Assembly (NCBI RefSeq): GCF_900176475.1
Contig: NZ_FWXX01000005.1
Span: 248,001 to 312,000 of the forward strand
DNA from: Tropicibacter naphthalenivorans
GTDB lineage: Bacteria > Pseudomonadota > Alphaproteobacteria > Rhodobacterales > Rhodobacteraceae
Reading direction: 5' to 3'
DNA: 64,000 bases
The notes below the pieces were generated by a model. The model had not been told where the DNA came from and made no database searches. It saw only the letters and a program-made list of their open reading frames with translations. Shown piece after piece: positions 1 through 7,188 of this stretch. The position numbers and the translations under genes are program-made. How positions within the stretch are numbered: position 1 is the first letter of the stretch; each line of letters opens with the position of its first letter.

Positions 1-2
1 TG

Positions 3-101
3 GCCAAAACCGGTGCCAAGACGGTGCTGGAAACCATCAAGGACAACCCCGAGGTGCCGCAAGCCGCTTTGGACAAGCTCAAAGAGATGCTGGGCCTCTA
101 A
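3..101 (+). CDS. 3' end of an unidentified protein gene (partial)
   Basis: The window opens inside a reading frame that runs to a TAA at 99-101 and is followed at once by a rho-independent terminator, as expected for a real gene end. Only 32 residues are visible, ending in LDKLKEMLGL; they are charged and look helical. This is too little to assign a family. The gene is convergent with fpr. The start lies outside the window. Confidence 0.6.
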   Translation, partial: AKTGAKTVLETIKDNPEVPQAALDKLKEMLGL

Positions 102-123
102 GCCCCGTTGCTCTGCAAAAACA

Positions 124-155
124 GCCCCGTGCGAAGCGCTCGCGCGGGGCTTTTT
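124..155 (+). terminator. Rho-independent terminator of the first partial gene
   Basis: A GC-rich stem (GCCCCGTGCG pairing with CGCGCGGGGC, loop around AAGCGCT) is followed by TTTTTC. It starts 22 nt after the TAA at 101, the usual position for an intrinsic terminator. Confidence 0.8.
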
Positions 156-185
156 CGTGGGGACTACACTTATAGAGAGCGCATA

Positions 186-222
186 AAAAATCCCGCCAGA
201 GCCAGCGCTCGGCGGGATTTTT
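186..222 (-). terminator. Terminator downstream of fpr (probably bidirectional)
   Basis: AAAAATCCCGCC and GGCGGGATTTTT form an inverted repeat with A/T tracts on both sides, so it can act in both directions. It lies 18 nt beyond the fpr stop codon and between two convergent genes. Confidence 0.8.
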
Positions 223-239
223 GGTGTCTTGCGACAGGA

Positions 240-1097
240 TCAGTCGAGGAACGCCTTTTCCACCACGTAGTGCTTGGGGTCGGAGTTCGCGCCTTCTTCC
301 AGCCCGTACTCTTCGAGCATCTCCTTGAGCTCAAGGTTAAAGGCGAGGTTGCCGCAGATCATCGCGCGGTCGGTTTCCGGGTTGATCTGGGCCACGCCAA
401 GATCGGCAAAGGCCTCGCCCGAGCGCATCAGATCGGTGATGCGGCCCATCTTGGCGCTCTCTTCGCGGGTCGTGGTGGGGTAGTACTTGATTTTCTTCCA
501 GAAGCCTTCGCCGATGACTTCGTTGAGCAGCTCATCGTCCTTGAGGCTCTCGATCAGCTCACGGCCATAGGTCAGCTCGGCGGCCTCGCGGCAGGTGTGG
601 GTGATGATGACCTCGTCGTAATCCTCGTAAGTCTGCGGCTCGCGCAGGAGGGACGCAAAGGGCGCAAAGCCGGTGCCGGTGGCAAAGAACCAGATGTGCT
701 TGCCGGGCAGCAGTGCGTCATGCACGAGGGTGCCGACGGGCTTGGGGCGCAGGATGATTTCATCCCCGACCTTGATGTGCTGAAGCTTGGAGGTCAGCGG
801 GCCGTCCTGCACCTTGATCGAATAGAACTCCAGCTCTTCGTCCCAGGACGGCGAGGCGATGGAATAGGCGCGCAAAAGCGGCTTTTGGCGGCCGGTCTTG
901 GGGTCGGGGTCGCCCATCAAGCCGATCATCACGAACTCGCCCGACCGAAAGCGCATGGTCGCGGGGCGCGTGCAACGGAAGGAGAACAGGCGATCCGTGT
1001 AATGTTTGACTTCGGTCACGGTCTGGGCGTCCGGGACGGCCATCTTTTTCGGAGCAGGGGCGGCGGTGGCGTCGGTCACTTGGGTCATCTCTGTCAT
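240..1097 (-). CDS. fpr: Ferredoxin--NADP+ reductase
   Basis: A 285-residue FAD/NADP(H) oxidoreductase that exchanges electrons between NADPH and ferredoxin or flavodoxin. The FAD-binding signature RAYSIASP is at about 77-84 and the nucleotide-binding GTGFAPFASL at about 141-150; the protein ends in VEKAFLD, as bacterial-type FNRs end in an aromatic-containing tail. The first 20 residues are Ala/Pro-rich and not part of the fold, so ATG 1088 (three codons later) is an alternative start. It is the last gene of the minus-strand sulfate-reduction cluster and could supply reduced ferredoxin to the siroheme reductase encoded upstream. An FnrL-like box lies about 46 bp before the start. Family call is firm; the physiological partner is inferred. 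Confidence 0.92.
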   Translation of the reverse strand: MTEMTQVTDATAAPAPKKMAVPDAQTVTEVKHYTDRLFSFRCTRPATMRFRSGEFVMIGLMGDPDPKTGRQKPLLRAYSIASPSWDEELEFYSIKVQDGPLTSKLQHIKVGDEIILRPKPVGTLVHDALLPGKHIWFFATGTGFAPFASLLREPQTYEDYDEVIITHTCREAAELTYGRELIESLKDDELLNEVIGEGFWKKIKYYPTTTREESAKMGRITDLMRSGEAFADLGVAQINPETDRAMICGNLAFNLELKEMLEEYGLEEGANSDPKHYVVEKAFLD

Positions 1098-1142
1098 ATT
1101 GCGTTTTGCCGATCTGTTTAAACCGGCACCTTATCCATAGCT

Positions 1143-1156
1143 TTGATCTGTATCAG
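1143..1156 (-). promoter_or_regulatory. FnrL/FNR-like box upstream of fpr
   Basis: TTGATCTGTATCAG matches the FNR-family consensus TTGAT-N4-ATCAA at nine of ten fixed positions. It is centred about 53 bp before the fpr ATG, a plausible promoter position. Binding is inferred from the sequence alone. Confidence 0.45.
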
Positions 1157-1185
1157 GTGAAAGGTGACCTCTGGGCGCAGCGGGT

Positions 1186-1229
1186 CAAATTCCTTGCAAG
1201 GAATTTGCAAATCTTTTGAAAAAGATTTG
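1186..1229 (-). repeat. Double-palindrome intercistronic repeat, copy 1
   Basis: Two perfect 22-bp palindromes lie in tandem: arm CAAATTCCTT with centre GC (1186-1207) and arm CAAATCTTTT with centre GA (1208-1229). The element sits 26 bp after the DUF934 stop and before fpr on the same strand. A GC-rich outer inverted repeat (GGCGC...GCGCC) also brackets it. Related copies are at 4147, 11572, 19027 and 39891. Confidence 0.9.
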
Positions 1230-1255
1230 GACCGCGCCTGAAATCAGGGCGATGA

Positions 1256-1636
1256 TCACGCAGCAGACGTTCCGCGCATACGTGCCTGGTAGTCGTGCGC
1301 CTGCCAATCGGCGCGGGCCAGCCATTGGTCTTCGGGCTGACGCGCGGCCAGATCGTCTTCGATCTCGACCTCGTCAAAGCCCGACCGGCGCGCCATGGCG
1401 TATTGATCGGCAATCACATGCCCACGGGCGCGCAGCTGGCCTTTGTAGCCGCGCAGCCGCAGCAGCCGCGCCAGTGTAAAGCCGCGCCCATCGGCAAAGC
1501 TGGGGAAGTCGATGCGGATCATATCCGCGGTCTCTGCCCCGGTCAGCGTTTCCGGCGCGGTGTCAGAGGCCAGATCGAGGATCTCGCCAGAAAAAGTTTC
1601 GGGGCCAAAGCCTTGGTCCGTCACGATAATCGACAT
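1256..1636 (-). CDS. DUF934 domain protein of the sulfate-reduction cluster
   Basis: A 126-residue soluble acidic protein of the DUF934 family, which is habitually encoded beside cysI and cysH in proteobacteria. The recognisable family stretch is the middle part, around DMIRIDFPSFADGRGF and LARLLRLRGYKGQLRARGHV. No catalytic residues are known; an accessory role in sulfite reduction is inferred from conserved neighbourhood only. The start is 34 bp after the cysH stop, so the two are probably co-transcribed. It is followed by a double-palindrome repeat before fpr. Confidence 0.85.
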   Translation of the reverse strand: MSIIVTDQGFGPETFSGEILDLASDTAPETLTGAETADMIRIDFPSFADGRGFTLARLLRLRGYKGQLRARGHVIADQYAMARRSGFDEVEIEDDLAARQPEDQWLARADWQAHDYQARMRGTSAA

Positions 1637-1670
1637 GGTGTCGGTCCTTTCAAATCGGGGGTTGAGCGGG

Positions 1671-2453
1671 TCAGCCTTTGTTTCTTACGGGTCTGCCATC
1701 CACGAAATGGATGCCGCATTCTTCCTTTTGTTGGCCGCGCCAGCGGCCGGCGCGCGGGTCTTCGCCCGGCGCCACCTTGGACGTACAGGGCGCGCAGCCA
1801 ATCGAAGGATAGCCCTGCGCCACCAGCGGGTGCTTGGGCAGGCGGTTCTCTTCCATGTAGTTGCGCACGTCCTCCGGCCCCCAATGGGCCAGCGGGTTGA
1901 CCTTGATCCGGCCCGTGGCCTCTTCGAGTTCAAAGAACTCCAGCGTGGCGCGGGTCTTGGCCTGATAGCGCTTGCGCCCGGTGATCCAGCCGTCATAGCC
2001 GTCGAGTGCAGCCTCCAGCGGCAGGGTCTTGCGCAGCGCGCAGCAGGCGTCCTGATCGCCCAGACGCAGCCCGCCATAGGGGTCGCGCTGCGCCAACGTT
2101 GCCTCATCCGTGCGCAGCACTTGCAGGTTTTCCAGCCGCAGCCGCTGGGCCACCTCTTGCTGGTACTCCAGCGTTTCGGGGAACAGCAGCCGCGTGTCGA
2201 TGAACAGCACCGGCGTCTTGCGATTGACCATGGCGACCAGATGCAGCAGCGCCACGGATTCCGCCCCAAAGGACGACACCATCGCGATTTTGCCCGCCTC
2301 GGGGTCGCGCAGGGCGCCTTCGAGAACTGCCGTCGCCCCGTGGTGACGATAGCGCGCGTTCAGCGTCTCGACCCGGGCGCGCAGGGCGTCCAGATCGGGC
2401 GCGGCCCGCTCGGGTGGCTCATTCTGAGGCGTTTGGCTTAGCGTCAAACCCAT
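1671..2453 (-). CDS. cysH: Assimilatory adenylylsulfate (APS) reductase, CysH family
   Basis: A 260-residue thioredoxin-dependent reductase giving sulfite. It has the N-type PP-loop SSFGAES (about 60-66), the cysteine pair at 137-138 (DQDACCAL), the C-x2-C at 220/223 (GCAPC) and the catalytic cysteine in ECGIH (246). The CC plus CxxC set binds a 4Fe-4S cluster and marks the APS-using (plant/bacterial assimilatory) type rather than the PAPS-using enterobacterial type. I chose ATG 2453, four bases past the cysI stop; an in-frame upstream start at 2495 would overlap cysI by 38 bp. Next gene is DUF934. Confidence 0.9.
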   Translation of the reverse strand: MGLTLSQTPQNEPPERAAPDLDALRARVETLNARYRHHGATAVLEGALRDPEAGKIAMVSSFGAESVALLHLVAMVNRKTPVLFIDTRLLFPETLEYQQEVAQRLRLENLQVLRTDEATLAQRDPYGGLRLGDQDACCALRKTLPLEAALDGYDGWITGRKRYQAKTRATLEFFELEEATGRIKVNPLAHWGPEDVRNYMEENRLPKHPLVAQGYPSIGCAPCTSKVAPGEDPRAGRWRGQQKEECGIHFVDGRPVRNKG

Positions 2454-2457
2454 GACA

Positions 2458-4131
2458 TCACGCGGCCCTTGTACGTTTCGAAGCGGTCTCGCCATAGAGC
2501 GCCTCTTTGAACGGATCCATGCCCAGACGGCGATAGGCGGCGAGGAAGGTTTCTTCGGCCCCGGTACGGTGCGTCAGGTAGGCGTCAACAAGGCGCTCGA
2601 TGGCGGGGATGATCTCTTCGGCAGAAAAGCCCGGGCCGGTGCGCTGGCCGATGGCTGCGGTCTGCGTGTGATCGCCGCCCAGCGTGATCTGGTAGTTCTC
2701 GACGCCGGCGCGGTCGAGGCCAAGGATGCCGATGTGGCCCACGTGGTGGTGCCCGCAAGCGTTGATGCAGCCCGAGATCTTGATCTTGAGGTCGCCGATC
2801 TCGTTTTCCAGCTTGAGCTCGTCAAAGCGCGTGGCGATCTGTTGCGCCACGGGGATCGAGCGGGCGGTGGCCAGCGCACAATAGTCCATGCCGGGGCAGG
2901 CGATGATGTCCGAGATCAGGCCAATGTTCGCAGTCGCAAGCCCGTGCGATTTGAGGCGCGCGTGGATCTGCGGCAGGTCGGATTTGTGCACGTGGGGCAG
3001 AACGATATTCTGCTCGTGGCTGATGCGCAGCTCGTCGTGGCCGAACTCCTTGGCGATGTCGGCGATCACGCGCATCTGTTCGGACGTGGCATCGCCGGGC
3101 GTCTGACCGTGGGCCTTGAGGCTGATCTGCGCGATGGCATAGCCCGGCGCGCGGTGCTCGGCCAAGTTTATGTCGGCCCAAGCGCGGAAGACCGGATCGG
3201 CCTCATAGGCGCGGTCGAAATCGGCGGTGTCACGGGTGCTGAACGCGGGCGCGGCGAACTGCGGCTCGATCTGCTGGTACAGGGCGACGTCGGCGCCGTT
3301 GAAGGCTGCCTTGGTTTCGGCAAAGCGCGCGTCCACAAGGGTGCGGATCTCGTCGATGCCGTGCTCGTGGACGGTGATCTTGATGCGCGCCTTGTACTTG
3401 TTGTCGCGGCGGCCCAGTAGGTTCCAGACCGAGACGACGGCTTCGAGATAGGGCAGCAGATCGGCCTGGGCGACAAAGCCGTTCAGGGTCTTGCCGATCA
3501 TCGGAGTGCGGCCCAGACCGCCGCCGACCAGCACTTCGTAGCCGATCTGACCGTCCTGCTGGACGATGCGAATGCCTACGTCATGGGCGGCGATGACGGC
3601 GCGGTCATTAGGGCTGCCCGAGACGGCGACCTTGAACTTGCGCGGCAGGAACTGGAACTCGGGGTGGTCGGTGGACCACTGGCGGATCAGCTCGGCCACA
3701 GGGCGCGGATCGGCGATTTCATCGGCGGCGGCCCCGGCAAAATGGTCGGCGGTCACGTTGCGGATGGTGTTGCCCGAGGTCTGGATGGCGTGCATCTGCA
3801 CCTCGGCCAGCGCGTCAAGCATATCCGGCACGTCGGTCAGTTTCGGCCAGTTGTACTGGATGTTCTGGCGCGTGGTGAAGTGGCCATAGCCCTTGTCCCA
3901 ACGGTCGGCGATGTCGGCCAGCTTGTGCATCTGGCGGCTGGAGAGCGTGCCATAGGGGATGGCGACGCGCAGCATGTAGGCGTGGAGTTGCAGGTAAAGA
4001 CCGTTCATCAGGCGCAGCGGCTTGAATTCGTCCTCGGTCAGAGAGCCGTCGATGCGGCGGTTTACCTGCGCGCGGAACTGGCGGTTGCGTTCTGCGACAA
4101 AGGCGGCGTCAAAGTCAGAGTAGGTGTACAT
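2458..4131 (-). CDS. cysI: Nitrite/sulfite reductase hemoprotein (assimilatory sulfite reductase)
   Basis: A 557-residue siroheme/4Fe-4S enzyme of the ferredoxin-type nitrite/sulfite reductase family. The cluster- and siroheme-binding cysteines are C412 and C418 (CPGMDYC) and C455 and C459 (GCINAC), followed by the GHHHVGHIGILG stretch. ATG 4131 is chosen over 4149 because AAAGGA lies eight bases before it. Between DUF2849 and cysH in the operon; no flavoprotein CysJ subunit is present, so ferredoxin (through the nearby Fpr) or a similar donor is inferred. A double-palindrome repeat separates it from DUF2849. Confidence 0.93.
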   Translation of the reverse strand: MYTYSDFDAAFVAERNRQFRAQVNRRIDGSLTEDEFKPLRLMNGLYLQLHAYMLRVAIPYGTLSSRQMHKLADIADRWDKGYGHFTTRQNIQYNWPKLTDVPDMLDALAEVQMHAIQTSGNTIRNVTADHFAGAAADEIADPRPVAELIRQWSTDHPEFQFLPRKFKVAVSGSPNDRAVIAAHDVGIRIVQQDGQIGYEVLVGGGLGRTPMIGKTLNGFVAQADLLPYLEAVVSVWNLLGRRDNKYKARIKITVHEHGIDEIRTLVDARFAETKAAFNGADVALYQQIEPQFAAPAFSTRDTADFDRAYEADPVFRAWADINLAEHRAPGYAIAQISLKAHGQTPGDATSEQMRVIADIAKEFGHDELRISHEQNIVLPHVHKSDLPQIHARLKSHGLATANIGLISDIIACPGMDYCALATARSIPVAQQIATRFDELKLENEIGDLKIKISGCINACGHHHVGHIGILGLDRAGVENYQITLGGDHTQTAAIGQRTGPGFSAEEIIPAIERLVDAYLTHRTGAEETFLAAYRRLGMDPFKEALYGETASKRTRAA

Positions 4132-4146
4132 CGGGTGCGTCCTTTC

Positions 4147-4190
4147 CAAATTCCTTCAAAGGAATTTGCAAATCTTTTCAAAAAGATTTG
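4147..4190 (-). repeat. Double-palindrome intercistronic repeat, copy 2
   Basis: Two perfect 22-bp palindromes in tandem: arm CAAATTCCTT with centre CA (4147-4168) and arm CAAATCTTTT with centre CA (4169-4190). Starts nine bases after the DUF2849 stop and ends just before the cysI ribosome-binding site, inside an operon. Confidence 0.9.
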
Positions 4191-4199
4191 ACGTGTCGT

Positions 4200-4499
4200 T
4201 CAGAGGTCGGCCTGTTTGCCGTGGGCGTAGTTCGAGGGGCCCTTGCGGCGAAAGGCTTCGCGGAAATGCGTGGGCTCTGGGCCGTCTTGCGTGGCGTCCA
4301 TATCCGCGAGGTAGACGCCCACCACTTCGGCGTGGCGGTTGCTCGCGTCCAGCAGGCGGACCTGGGCGTGGGCCTCATCGGTCAAAAGCTCCGCTTCGGT
4401 CAGGCGCGGCGACCAGCGGTCATCGGCGGTCAGGTAGACCACGTCGCCCTCGATCAGGGCGTTGGCGGTGATGACTTTGGGGGTGAAAGCTTTGGGCAT
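4200..4499 (-). CDS. DUF2849 domain protein
   Basis: A 99-residue soluble protein of the DUF2849 family, a partner gene of cysG and cysI in Rhodobacterales and Rhizobiales. The family core is visible in VITANALIEGDVVYLT, in WSPRLTEAELL and in HAEVVGVYLADMD. Its ATG overlaps the cysG stop in an ATGA arrangement, so translation is probably coupled. Biochemical function is unknown; a role in siroheme or sulfite metabolism is inferred from position. Confidence 0.85.
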   Translation of the reverse strand: MPKAFTPKVITANALIEGDVVYLTADDRWSPRLTEAELLTDEAHAQVRLLDASNRHAEVVGVYLADMDATQDGPEPTHFREAFRRKGPSNYAHGKQADL

Positions 4500-5317
4500 C
4501 AGGAAACCTCCTGTTGAGCAATGGTGTGGGCCTCGGCGTCGCGTGGGGCGAGGCCGAACAGCAGAAGGGCGGGGCCGCTGAGGGCGGCTTGGGTCAGGTC
4601 GTTTGGCAGGTCGGCCAGCGTGGTGCCGATGACGCGCTGATCGGCGCGCGAGGCGTTTTCGATCACGGTCACGGCGGTGTCGGGGGCTGCGCCGTGCATC
4701 AGCAGGCGGCCCTGGACAAAGCGCGCGGCCTTCTTGCCCATGTAGATCGCGGCGACTTCGCCGGGCTGGGCGAGGTTGCGCCAGTCGTGGTCGGCAAAGC
4801 CTTGCATGTCGTGGCCGGTCATCACGCGCGCGGCCTTGTTGCGGCCCCGCTTGGTGAGCGATTGGCCGATGCCTGCCAGTGCAGCAGAGGCGGCGGTGAT
4901 GCCGGGGACGACTTCGTAGGTCAGGCCCGCGGCTGTGATCGCGTCCAGTTCCTCGTCGAGGCGGCCAAAGACCGTGGGATCGCCACCCTTGAGCCGCACG
5001 ACGCGCGCGCCGGTCAGGGCGTGCTGGACGATCAGTGCGTTAATGTCCTCTTGGGCTGCCGAAGGGCCAAAGCCCGCTTTGCCGACGTTGATCAGTTGCG
5101 CGGTGTCCGGCACAAGCGCCAGGATGTCAGCGCCGACGAGGCGGTCATGGATCACAACCTCTGCGGCGTCGAGCGCGCGCAGGGCTTTGAGCGTCAGCAG
5201 GTCGGCGTCGCCGGGGCCTGCGCCGACGAATTGCACCGTAGCGGCAGGGCGCGCGGGACAGACCACGGATGCCAGTTTGCGCAGAAGTCTCTGGGAGAAG
5301 GTCTGGGACATGGGCAT
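4499..5317 (-). CDS. cysG: Uroporphyrinogen-III C-methyltransferase (SUMT)
   Basis: A 272-residue tetrapyrrole methylase that uses SAM to make precorrin-2, the siroheme precursor needed by CysI. Shows VQFVGAGPGDADLLT near 28-42, VRLKGGDPTVFGR near 108 and VVPGITAASAALAGIG near 137, the standard SUMT motifs. Only the methyltransferase domain is present; the dehydrogenase/ferrochelatase part of fused CysG is absent, so cobA-like naming would also fit. First gene of the minus-strand cluster, divergent from the Lrp-type regulator with 139 bp between starts. Confidence 0.92.
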   Translation of the reverse strand: MPMSQTFSQRLLRKLASVVCPARPAATVQFVGAGPGDADLLTLKALRALDAAEVVIHDRLVGADILALVPDTAQLINVGKAGFGPSAAQEDINALIVQHALTGARVVRLKGGDPTVFGRLDEELDAITAAGLTYEVVPGITAASAALAGIGQSLTKRGRNKAARVMTGHDMQGFADHDWRNLAQPGEVAAIYMGKKAARFVQGRLLMHGAAPDTAVTVIENASRADQRVIGTTLADLPNDLTQAALSGPALLLFGLAPRDAEAHTIAQQEVS

Positions 5318-5459
5318 CGCCTTTTGCGTGGTTTGATGCCCTCAATATAGGAAATTGTCCCGGTTTTCGGCTAGATGCTTGCGTTGATAAGGATGATTGT
5401 TCTAACTGGCGGCGTCAGGAGGAGGGATTTTCCTCTGAAGCGGAAAAAGAGGAACAATG

Positions 5460-5915
5460 ATGAAGATCGACGCCACGGATCGGAAAATTCTCATTGAGCT
5501 GCAACGCGATGCGGCGCAGTCGCTGGATGATATCGCCAAGGCGGTGGGGTCTTCGAAGACGCCGGTGTGGAACCGGATTCGCAAGATGCGCGAGGCCGGG
5601 GTGATCGGCGCGCAGACCGTTATGCTGGATGCCGAGGCGCTGGGGTTCGAGGCGACGTTTTTCGTTTTGATCCGCACATCCGAGCATGAGGCGGATTGGC
5701 AGGCCAAGTTCCTCAAGGCCTTGCGCGAGCGCCCCGAGGTGCAGGAGGCGCATCGCTTGGCGGGGGATATCGACTATATCCTCAAGGTGCGGGTGCAGAA
5801 CGCGCGGGCCTATGACCAGTTTTATCAGGCGCTGATTTCCGAGGTGAAGGTGCACAATGTGACGGCGCTGCTCTCGATGGAAGAGATCAAGGCGACTGTG
5901 GCTCTGCCGCTGTGA
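5460..5915 (+). CDS. Lrp/AsnC family transcriptional regulator
   Basis: A 151-residue regulator with an N-terminal helix-turn-helix (KIDATDRKILIELQRDAAQS, then LDDIAKAVGSSKTPVWNRI) and a C-terminal RAM/ligand domain (GDIDYILKVRV). Two ATGs are adjacent; the second (5460) is better spaced from AGAGGA at 5448-5453. It is divergent from cysG, and a local inverted repeat (AGAGGAAAA-TCCCTC) lies in the gap, so control of the sulfate-reduction genes is a reasonable guess but not shown. Followed by a 3' dispersed motif and a convergent P450. Confidence 0.88.
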   Translation: MKIDATDRKILIELQRDAAQSLDDIAKAVGSSKTPVWNRIRKMREAGVIGAQTVMLDAEALGFEATFFVLIRTSEHEADWQAKFLKALRERPEVQEAHRLAGDIDYILKVRVQNARAYDQFYQALISEVKVHNVTALLSMEEIKATVALPL

Positions 5916-5924
5916 GGTGGGGAT

Positions 5925-5957
5925 GCCTTCGGCGAGGATATTTTCAAAGAGAAGAAG
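5925..5957 (+). repeat. 3' dispersed motif, copy A (hairpin + GGATATTTtcAAAGAGAAGAAG type)
   Basis: A small hairpin (GCCTTCGGC) followed by GATATTTTCAAAGAGAAG lies 10 bp after the Lrp-type gene stop. Near-identical sequence recurs after tpiA at 14641-14673 on the other strand, again just past a stop codon. Confidence 0.7.
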
Positions 5958-5960
5958 GGC

Positions 5961-7133
5961 TTAGAGCTTGACCTTGAGGTGTTTTAGCCCGTGGAAGTGG
6001 TAGAGGTTGGCGTAGATTGGCGGCTGTGTGAACGCGAGGTTTGGGCAGCGGTTGAAGAGGATCGGCAGGGCGATTTGTAGCTCTAGTCGGGCCAGTGGCG
6101 CGCCGACGCAGAAGTGCAGCCCGCCGCCGAAGCTGGTGTTTTGTTTGGTCTGCCGGGTCGGGTCGAAGCTGTTTGGGTTTGGCCAGAGGTCCGGGTCGCG
6201 GTTGGCGGCACCGAGCAGCAGGGCGACTTGGTCGCCGCGTTTGAAGCTGTGGCCGAAAATGTCCACGTTTTCATAGGCGTAGCGGGTGAACATGTGCAGC
6301 GGCGGGTCAAAGCGCAGGATCTCTTCGGTGGTGGCCTCGGTGGTGTCTGGCGTGATGGGCGTTTGCGTGTCCAGCAGGGTTTTGATGCCGTTGCCCATGG
6401 TGTGGACGGTGGCTTCGTGCCCGGCGTTGAGCAGCAGGATGCAGGTGGTGATCAGCTCATCGGTGGACAGGCGCGCGCCATCCTCTTCGGCGGCGATCAG
6501 CTGGGTGATGAGGTCTTCGGCGGGCTGGCTGCGGCGCTGGTCGATGTAGCCGCGCAGGAAGTCGGCAAACTCGGTGGCGGCTGTCGCGGCGGCGTCCTCG
6601 ATGGTGCGGTCGCGGCGGGCCTGGTACATGGCGACCATGGCGGCGGACCACCTAAGCAGTTGATCGGCCATGCTTTCGGGCACGCCCAGCAGGCGGCAGA
6701 TCACGATTACCGGGATCGGTTGGCAAAAGGCTGGCAGCAGGTCGACCTCGCCTTTTGGGAAGGCGTCGATCAGATTATGTGACAGCTGCGCGATTTCTGG
6801 ACCGAGGGTCTGGATGCGGCGCGTGGTAAAGGCCCGAAGCACCAGACTGCGCAGGCGGGTGTGCCGGGGCGGTTCGAGTTCGAGCATCGAGTGCGCCTCG
6901 ATTTTATAGAAAGGCGCGAGGTGCTCTGGGATGTCGGGCGCTTGTTCGGTGGGGATTTCGCGGCCAAAGCGTTTGTCGCGTAGCAGGGCGTGCACGGCTC
7001 GGTGCGACGTGGCGCAGGGCAGGGCGTAGTCCTCCCACCATGTCAGGTCTCCGGCGGCGCGCAGGCGGTCGTAGAACGGGTAGGGGTTCTGGACAAAGGC
7101 GGGATCGGTGGGCGATTGGGACAGGCGTTGCAT
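5961..7133 (-). CDS. Cytochrome P450
   Basis: A 390-residue soluble bacterial P450 monooxygenase. The I-helix oxygen-activation motif AGHEAT is at 237-242, the ExxR of the K helix at 271-274 (EILR), and the heme loop FGGGLHFCVG at 335-344 with Cys342 as the axial ligand. All canonical elements are present. No ferredoxin or reductase gene adjoins it, so its redox partner is encoded elsewhere (fpr, 5 kb away, is a candidate). Divergent from dctB with only 55 bp between starts. The substrate cannot be predicted from the sequence. Confidence 0.93.
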   Translation of the reverse strand: MQRLSQSPTDPAFVQNPYPFYDRLRAAGDLTWWEDYALPCATSHRAVHALLRDKRFGREIPTEQAPDIPEHLAPFYKIEAHSMLELEPPRHTRLRSLVLRAFTTRRIQTLGPEIAQLSHNLIDAFPKGEVDLLPAFCQPIPVIVICRLLGVPESMADQLLRWSAAMVAMYQARRDRTIEDAAATAATEFADFLRGYIDQRRSQPAEDLITQLIAAEEDGARLSTDELITTCILLLNAGHEATVHTMGNGIKTLLDTQTPITPDTTEATTEEILRFDPPLHMFTRYAYENVDIFGHSFKRGDQVALLLGAANRDPDLWPNPNSFDPTRQTKQNTSFGGGLHFCVGAPLARLELQIALPILFNRCPNLAFTQPPIYANLYHFHGLKHLKVKL

Positions 7134-7188
7134 GGGGCCAAGCTGGCCTGTCTTGGCATTGGGGGCAAGAGGGGGCTAGGTAGAGGGC

